A stretch of 42,147 bases of DNA from CADCTB01 sp036269435. Lineage in GTDB: Bacteria > Actinomycetota > Acidimicrobiia > Acidimicrobiales > AC-14. Below the pieces are notes generated by a model. It saw nothing but the letters and a program-made list of their open reading frames with translations. It had not been told where the DNA came from and did not search any database. Positions within the stretch are counted from its first letter, which is position 1; each line of letters opens with the position of its first letter. Below, in pieces: positions 36,876 to 42,147 of the stretch. The stretch covers positions 1 to 42,147 of the forward strand of contig DATASA010000182.1 in the NCBI GenBank assembly GCA_036269435.1. The letters are read 5' to 3'. Position numbers and translations under genes: made by a program.

Positions 36876-39151
36876 CCGGCCGGCTCCCGGTCCAGGCCCA
36901 GGAGGCGGGTCAGCACGGGCAGCACCAGCTCGGCCCGCTCGACGACCACGTCCTCGTCATGGTCGTCGCCCGCGGCCACGTCGCGGGCGGCGCCGGCGCC
37001 CGGGCGGCCAACTCCCGGGCGGCCCTCGCCGAGCGAACGGACCCGTTCGCCGATCTGTCGCCGTTCGGCCTCCTCGAAGGTGGCGAACGTCCGGCGCAGC
37101 AGCGGGAGCACGTCGGTGAAGGTGTCAGCCGCCACGCCCGCCAGCCAGCTGTCGACCACCTCCAGCAGGGCTCGATCGTGGAGCAGGATGAGGGCGCTGC
37201 CCGACAGGAAGCCCTCGACCCAGGCCGCGGCGCGCGCCGGATCCTCACCGGCCGACAGGGTGGCGGCCATCCTGCGGCCCGACTCGTCGGTGCTCAACGC
37301 CCCGCCGTCGAGCAGCAGCCGGGTGCACCGCCCGGCCAGCAGCCCGTGGACCGGTCGGTCGGCCACCCGACGCACGGTCGACTCCCACCGCTGGGACAGG
37401 TCGCCCCGTTGCAGCAGGGCCAGCGCCTCGTGCACACCGAGCACCCGGGCGACCATGGCCGTCGCCGCGTCGTCGTCGAGCGAGGACGCCGCCACCGCCA
37501 GGCCGACACAGATCCGCACGACGAGGCCGTCGACCACCGCGGCGACCGACGACGCGTCGGTGCGGCGCACGTCCCCGTAGCGCAGGGCGCGGGCCAGCGC
37601 CGGAAGTGCGTCCATGAGGTGGCCGACGTCGGTGTCGAGGGCGGCGCGGTCGGCGAGGACGCCCATGACGTGGCGCACCGCCTCGGGCAGCTCGGCCAGC
37701 AGGGCCAGCTCCAGTAGCCCGGTCACTGCGCTCAGAGCGGTGGCGAGGTCGGCCCGATCGACAGCCCGCGCCGTCGCCGCGTCGACCACCGTCGTGCCCC
37801 ACATGCCGGCCTCGATCAGCGACACCGCTAGCTCGGGCTGCCACTGGATGTGCCACACCTCGTGGAAGGTCCCGGCCTTGCCGGTCACCCCGACCGGTCG
37901 GCCCCACCCGACGTCGAGCAGGGCCAGGCGGTGCAGGAGGTGGCTGCGGGCCAGGTCGTTGGCCCGCCGCAGGTCGAGGTCGAGCTCCCGGGCCGTCGGT
38001 TCGGCGCGGAGGCGGAGCCGGCGCTGCTGGCGGGCCACGTCCTGGGCGAGCGGGACCATCGGGGTCGCCGCCGGTACACGGCCGAGCTCGCGGCCGACGA
38101 TGAGGCGCTCGGCGACGAGGGCCATCGGCGCGTCGGAGCCGGCGCACAGCACGGCCCGGGTGGCGTCCTGCAACTCGTCGAGGCCGGCCAGCGGTCGCCC
38201 CCGCAGCGTGGCCAGCGCCTCGGCCAGGCGCACGGCGTCGATGAGCGACGCCGACGGCGCAGGCAGGTCCTCGTCCCGCAGCAGGCGGGCCACCTTCACG
38301 AACCACCGGGCGACCACCTGGTCCGGGACGCGGAACAAGTGGTCGTACCAACCGGGCGACACCACACCGGCGCCGTAGCCGCTCGCTGCGGAGAGCCGGC
38401 TGTACGTCCAGGGAATCCAGGTCGCGGCGACCTTCACCCGGGGCAGGCCCTTGAGGGTGATGGCGTCGGCCGACATCGGGACCGCCGGGCTGGCGGCCAG
38501 GGCCGGCACGTGCCAGGCCCCGCACACCACCGCGATGCGCTCGAAGCCCTCCTTCACCGCGGCCCGCACGTGCTGGCGCATGGTCGCCTCCCGCTGCGCC
38601 TCCCGGCCCGAGGGCGCCGGCTCGTCTTCTCGCAGGGCGGTCATGGCCTCGGCGACGGCCTCGAACGCGGGCGTCGGCCGGTGCTCGACGACGTCGTCCC
38701 ACCATCGTTCGACGTCGGCGTACCCGGCCGCGCCGGCCAGCTCGGCCAGCGGGTCCCGGTGCCGGGGCCGCTCGGGCGGCTCCTCCTCCTCCCCGTCGTC
38801 GCCTTTGACGGCAGCGGGCGAGAACCGCCGGCCCGGGGCCAGCCAGATGGCTGCAGGCAGGTCGATGAAGCGGACGGGCACGCCGGCGGCCAGCCCGTGG
38901 AGGATGGCCCGCCACTCGGGGGAGAAGGCGGCGAAGGGCCAGAAGAAGGCGCGGCGGGGCTTGTCGACCACGTGGACCAGCAGGGCGACGGGCGGCCGCA
39001 TCTCCTCCGACGCCGCCAGCCCGACAAGCTCGTCGCCCTCCGGCGGCCCCTCGATCAGCACGACGTCGGGTCGCCAGGCGTCGAGCGCGACATCGAGGCT
39101 GCGGGCCGAGCCCGGCCCGTGATGACGGATGCCGAAGTACCGGACGGCCAC
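36872..39151 (-). CDS. DUF5682 protein, TraB/TIKI-like N-terminal domain
   Basis: A 759-residue protein. The first 220 residues hold a set of motifs recalling the TraB/TIKI/ChaN group: GIRHHG (His10, His11), IEGPPE (Glu34), RFIDLP (Asp97), REATMRQH and CGAWH (211-214). These are candidate metal or catalytic residues. The remaining 540 residues are helical and Leu/Ala-rich, possibly repeats that bind partners. An acidic insert (DDGEEEEPPER) lies near 118. GTG start 6 bases after the MoxR stop. The enzyme-like reading is inference; no activity is established. Confidence 0.82.
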   Translation of the reverse strand: MAVRYFGIRHHGPGSARSLDVALDAWRPDVVLIEGPPEGDELVGLAASEEMRPPVALLVHVVDKPRRAFFWPFAAFSPEWRAILHGLAAGVPVRFIDLPAAIWLAPGRRFSPAAVKGDDGEEEEPPERPRHRDPLAELAGAAGYADVERWWDDVVEHRPTPAFEAVAEAMTALREDEPAPSGREAQREATMRQHVRAAVKEGFERIAVVCGAWHVPALAASPAVPMSADAITLKGLPRVKVAATWIPWTYSRLSAASGYGAGVVSPGWYDHLFRVPDQVVARWFVKVARLLRDEDLPAPSASLIDAVRLAEALATLRGRPLAGLDELQDATRAVLCAGSDAPMALVAERLIVGRELGRVPAATPMVPLAQDVARQQRRLRLRAEPTARELDLDLRRANDLARSHLLHRLALLDVGWGRPVGVTGKAGTFHEVWHIQWQPELAVSLIEAGMWGTTVVDAATARAVDRADLATALSAVTGLLELALLAELPEAVRHVMGVLADRAALDTDVGHLMDALPALARALRYGDVRRTDASSVAAVVDGLVVRICVGLAVAASSLDDDAATAMVARVLGVHEALALLQRGDLSQRWESTVRRVADRPVHGLLAGRCTRLLLDGGALSTDESGRRMAATLSAGEDPARAAAWVEGFLSGSALILLHDRALLEVVDSWLAGVAADTFTDVLPLLRRTFATFEEAERRQIGERVRSLGEGRPGVGRPGAGAARDVAAGDDHDEDVVVERAELVLPVLTRLLGLDREPAG

Positions 39152-39157
39152 CCCGCT

Positions 39158-40249
39158 CTAGCTCAGCTCCCGGCACGACCGGTACAGGTCGGCCCAGCCG
39201 TCGCGCTCACGGACGACGGTCTCCAGGTACTCCTGCCACACGACCTGGTCCTGCACCGGGTCCTTGACCACCGCGCCGACCAGGCCGGCGGCCACGTCGG
39301 CGGCGCCGAGCCGGCCGTCGCCGAAGTGGGCGGCGAGGGCCAAGCCGCTGGTGACGACGGAGATGGCCTCGGCCGTGCTCAGCGTCGAGGTGGGCGACTT
39401 GAGCTTGGTCCGCCCGTCGGTCGTGACGCCGGACCGCAGCTCGCGGAAGATGGTGACCACCCGGCGGATCTCGTCGAGGGCGGCCACCTCGGCCGGAATC
39501 TCGAGCGCCCGGCCCAGCGCGTCCACCCGCTGGCGGACGATCTCGACCTCGTCCTCGGCGTCGGCCGGCAGCGGCAGCACGACGGTGTTGAAGCGCCGCC
39601 GCAGCGCGGACGACAGCTCGTTGACGCCGCGGTCGCGGTCGTTGGCCGTGGCGATGACGTTGAACCCCTTGGCCGCCTGCACCTCGCTGTCGAGCTCGGG
39701 GACGGGCAGCGTCTTCTCCGAGAGGATGGTGATGATGGCGTCCTGGACGTCGGACGGGATGCGGGTGAGCTCCTCGATCCGGGCCAGCCGGCCGTCGCGC
39801 ATGGCCCGCATGACCGGGCTCGGGACGAGCGCCTCCATGGACGGCCCGTCGGCCAGCAGGCGGGCGTAGTTCCAGCCGTAGCGGATCGCCTCTTCGGGCG
39901 TGCCCGACGTGCCCTGCACCAGCAGGGTCGAGGTGCCCGAAACGGCGGCGGCCAGGTGCTCGCTGACCCAGGTCTTCGCGGTTCCGGGGACGCCGAGGAG
40001 GAGCAGGGCCCGGTCGGTGGCCAGAGTCGCCACCGCCACCTCCACCAGCCGCCGGGCACCGATGTACTTCGGCGTCACCGGCGCGCCGTCGGCGTCGCCG
40101 CCGAGGAGGTACGTGCACACGGCCCAGGGCGACAACCGCCACCCCGGCGGTCGGGCGTGGGTGTCAGCCGCGGCAAGTGCGGCCAGCTCCGCCGCGAACA
40201 CGTCCTCGGCGTGGGGTCGCAGCAGCTCGGGCACGGCCGGTGGGGTCAC
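39158..40249 (-). CDS. MoxR-type AAA+ ATPase
   Basis: A 363-residue protein. Walker A is GVPGTAKT (86-93). The Walker B region reads ARIEELTRIP, with Glu for the usual Asp. Sensor 1 is ATANDRDRG and the arginine finger is likely in SSALRRRFN. The lid domain and a helical C-terminus follow. The layout fits the YehL branch of MoxR ATPases, which are found with VWA and SWIM proteins. GTG start overlaps the DUF5691 stop (GTGA). Confidence 0.93.
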   Translation of the reverse strand: MTPPAVPELLRPHAEDVFAAELAALAAADTHARPPGWRLSPWAVCTYLLGGDADGAPVTPKYIGARRLVEVAVATLATDRALLLLGVPGTAKTWVSEHLAAAVSGTSTLLVQGTSGTPEEAIRYGWNYARLLADGPSMEALVPSPVMRAMRDGRLARIEELTRIPSDVQDAIITILSEKTLPVPELDSEVQAAKGFNVIATANDRDRGVNELSSALRRRFNTVVLPLPADAEDEVEIVRQRVDALGRALEIPAEVAALDEIRRVVTIFRELRSGVTTDGRTKLKSPTSTLSTAEAISVVTSGLALAAHFGDGRLGAADVAAGLVGAVVKDPVQDQVVWQEYLETVVRERDGWADLYRSCRELS

Positions 40250-41751
40250 GAGGGCAGCTCCTCCCGCATTTCGACGCGGAACGTCAACAGGTCAGCGAAC
40301 CAGCCCACCACGTCCGACCACCACCCGCCGGCGTCGGCCGCCACGGCCACGGCCGCCGGCGTCACCGACGGGTCCAGCCGGAGGGCGAGCTCGCCCAGTC
40401 GCCCCCGCAATGCGACAGCGTCCGCTCCCGGCCGGCCCGGGCGCGCCACCGCGGCGCCGACCTGCTCGACCACCACCGCGCTCAGCCCCGGTCCCCACGG
40501 CGGCGGGCAGTGGTCGAGCAGGTCCAGTACCGCCGGCGCCAGACCGTGGCCCACCACCCGGTCGATCGCCACTCGCACCGCGACGTCGTTCGGGAGCGCT
40601 TCGAGCAACGCCGGCTCGGCCACCCACTCGGCGTCGACCAGCGCTTCCGCCCAGGCCGGGTCGCCCTGGTGGACCGCGGCCGACGCCCACGCCCGGCGGA
40701 CCAGGCGCCCGGTCTCACTGCCGGCGGCCAGCTCGACCATGCGGCCCGGGGGGTGGCCGAGCGCGTCCGGCCAGGTCGACAGGGGGGTGGCGGCGACGAG
40801 CTGGTGCAGCCACCAGGCCCGGGCGCCGACCCCCGCCGGCGGCTTGGCGACGACGCCGTCGCGGGCCGCCGCCGCGTCGACCTCGTCGGGCAGTGCGGCC
40901 TCGATCCGCTGGGCCGGCGTGCCCGCGATCCGGACCAGCGGGCGGGCCCGGTCGGCCATCCGGCGTCCCAGCCGCGACCCCGGCAGGCGCCACAGCAGCT
41001 CGGCAGCAGCCAGCCGCACCTCCTTGCGACGGTCGTCGAGCGCCGCCTCCAGGATCGGCTCGTCGTCCGCCGACAGGCCGGTCGCCAGGAGGGCGACGAA
41101 GGCGGCCCGATCGTCGGGCGTCTCGGTGGCCCACGTCGACTCGAGAACGGCGCGCGCCGCGCCGGGACTGGTGGCCCGCAGGCGCCGGAGCAGCAGTCGC
41201 CGCGCCGCGCTGGTTCCCGCGACCCACGTCGCCGCGTCCTTGTCGGCGTCGGCGTCTCCGGCCCCGGCGGCCCACGCCCACGCCGGTCGCAACCCGGCCA
41301 GCCACCGCCCCCGCTCGCCGATCACCTCGACGGTGGCGGCCCGCAGGTCCCGGTGGGCGGTGGCCACGTCGAGCAGCGACGGCAGCCGGTCGGGGAGGAC
41401 CAGCACCCCCGCGGCCGCAGCCAGTCCCAGCCACTCGGGCAGGACCGGCCGGAAGCGCCCGGTGACCATGGCGTCCAACCGGGCTGCCGCCGCGGGGGAG
41501 CACCGAGCCCGCTGCTCGGGCCGACTGGTCGGCGGCAGCGGTCCCTCGTCGACCGCGGGCCGCACGCCGGCCTGACGGTACAGGCCAACGACGACCCCCG
41601 CAGCCAGGACCGCCCCCTCGGGGTCGCCCGGGTCGATGCGGGCGAGCGCGCCGCCGAGGGCGGTCGCGGGCACAGCGGTCCCGACGGCCGGAGGTCGGCG
41701 GGCGGTGCCGACCAACGCCCCCGCCACCAGCTCGTCCCAGTCCCAGGTCAC
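40246..41751 (-). CDS. DUF5691 helical-repeat protein
   Basis: A 501-residue protein. TWDWDELVAGALVGTARRPP is the typical family start; GTG at 41751 overlaps the stop of the upstream gene (GTGA), while an earlier in-frame start would run through it. The body is helical, with HEAT-like parts such as DDRRKEVRLAAAELLWRLPGSRLGRRM. WGPGLSAVVVEQV and the C-terminal FRVEMREELPS also look conserved. A scaffold or adaptor role within the MoxR set is plausible; no catalytic motif was seen. Confidence 0.85.
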   Translation of the reverse strand: MTWDWDELVAGALVGTARRPPAVGTAVPATALGGALARIDPGDPEGAVLAAGVVVGLYRQAGVRPAVDEGPLPPTSRPEQRARCSPAAAARLDAMVTGRFRPVLPEWLGLAAAAGVLVLPDRLPSLLDVATAHRDLRAATVEVIGERGRWLAGLRPAWAWAAGAGDADADKDAATWVAGTSAARRLLLRRLRATSPGAARAVLESTWATETPDDRAAFVALLATGLSADDEPILEAALDDRRKEVRLAAAELLWRLPGSRLGRRMADRARPLVRIAGTPAQRIEAALPDEVDAAAARDGVVAKPPAGVGARAWWLHQLVAATPLSTWPDALGHPPGRMVELAAGSETGRLVRRAWASAAVHQGDPAWAEALVDAEWVAEPALLEALPNDVAVRVAIDRVVGHGLAPAVLDLLDHCPPPWGPGLSAVVVEQVGAAVARPGRPGADAVALRGRLGELALRLDPSVTPAAVAVAADAGGWWSDVVGWFADLLTFRVEMREELPS

Positions 41752-42147
41752 GGAAGCTCCACCAGCCGGCGGTCGGCCCAAGCCGACAGTGGGCGCAGCG
41801 CCCCGCCATCCCACTCGCCGGCCAGCCCGACCGCCTCGCCGCCCGAGAGGGCGGCGAGCGTCCACCGGCCCGGCTCGGCCACTGCCAGGGGCACGACGGC
41901 CCCGGCGGTGTCGCGCGCCTGCCAGCGGTCGCCCCGAGCAACGGGAACCACGTCGGCCAGCACGAGGGGCAGGCGGTCGACCCAGGGGTTGGCGGCGAGG
42001 GCCCGAGCCTGCTCGACCAGGGCCGCCTCGATCGTCGCCGCCGCGGGCCAGTCGGTGAGCACCTCGGCGTCGCCGTGCACGGTGACGACCAGCGCCCGTT
42101 GCGGCCAGGCACCCGGATGGAACGACACGTCGGCGTCCACCACCGTC
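41748..42147 (-). CDS. C-terminal part of a SWIM zinc-finger-type protein
   Basis: Only the last 132 residues are in the window; the frame stays open at the edge, and GTG near 42143 is probably internal. VVDADVSFHPGAWPQRALVV and the ending GEWDGGALRPLSAWADRRLVELP match what I recall as the C-terminal domain of SWIM zinc-finger proteins next to DUF5691. The SWIM motif itself would lie outside the window, so the name rests on this tail and gene order. Confidence 0.65.
   Translation of the reverse strand, partial: TVVDADVSFHPGAWPQRALVVTVHGDAEVLTDWPAAATIEAALVEQARALAANPWVDRLPLVLADVVPVARGDRWQARDTAGAVVPLAVAEPGRWTLAALSGGEAVGLAGEWDGGALRPLSAWADRRLVELP

Noticed and set aside
37850..41575. 1241-residue plus-strand open frame
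   Set aside because: Low-complexity Arg/Gly/Pro translation opposite the strongly supported MoxR-set genes; a high-GC shadow.

Overview
The window looks like a chromosomal stretch from a high-GC actinobacterium. Mycothiol-type MshA, an RsiG-like anti-sigma factor, nickel superoxide dismutase with its own protease, a SARP regulator and a Rex-linked haem operon all point there. The split, b6f-like cytochrome b and the family mix suggest class Acidimicrobiia, but that is inference from gene content only. No phage, transposon or CRISPR was seen, and coding density is high. Many genes seem to be expressed from leaderless mRNAs: a TANNNT -10 box lies 6-10 bases before the start codon with no Shine-Dalgarno sequence.

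Layout. 1-3.8 kb: tRNA-Lys, a Pro-rich wall-sorted surface protein and a divergent SARP regulator. 3.9-9.1 kb: a small conserved ORF, a DksA/TraR-type zinc protein, an ABC1/UbiB kinase, an alpha/beta hydrolase, a double-hotdog MaoC protein and an unusual MoaD/ThiS-CdsA-like fusion. 9.1-11.7 kb: sodN and sodX (divergent, with start codons interlocked in one CATG), rsiG and mshA. 11.8-15.2 kb: a candidate c-di-AMP riboswitch ahead of an M23 peptidase, then proC, an excisionase-type HTH protein, a SAM hydroxide adenosyltransferase and a 29-residue membrane microprotein. 15.2-18.5 kb (minus strand): a receiver-only response regulator, a CAP-domain protein, a cupredoxin lipoprotein plus EfeU iron permease, and a membrane protein. 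18.5-26.5 kb: rex, a precorrin-2 dehydrogenase, hemA, hemC and cobA-hemD, then hemB-hemL, which together make the tetrapyrrole pathway up to uroporphyrinogen III and sirohydrochlorin. 26.6-35.7 kb: a respiratory island. A zincin, a geranylgeranyl-reductase-like flavoprotein and a membrane cytochrome c lie on the minus strand. On the plus strand are a membrane protein, a 2[4Fe-4S] ferredoxin, a b6-type cytochrome b, a subunit-IV-type cytochrome b, a Rieske protein, a dihaem cytochrome c, another membrane protein, nuoA and nuoB. 35.7-42.1 kb (minus strand): a tightly coupled five-gene set (SWIM protein, DUF5691, MoxR AAA+, DUF5682, VWA).

How it fits together. Rex senses NADH/NAD+. Good matches to its operator lie at the respiratory operon promoter and, more weakly, at rex itself, so haem supply and the quinol-cytochrome c branch may be controlled together. 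The cytochrome b N-terminal subunit keeps the cysteine that binds haem c_i in b6f complexes and the b6f histidine spacing, while the C-terminal subunit lacks the usual PEWY glutamate. The monohaem cytochrome c and the subunit-IV protein share an N-terminal motif that occurs three times in the island. The least understood parts are this respiratory variant, the five-gene MoxR/VWA set and the MoaD-CdsA-like fusion.
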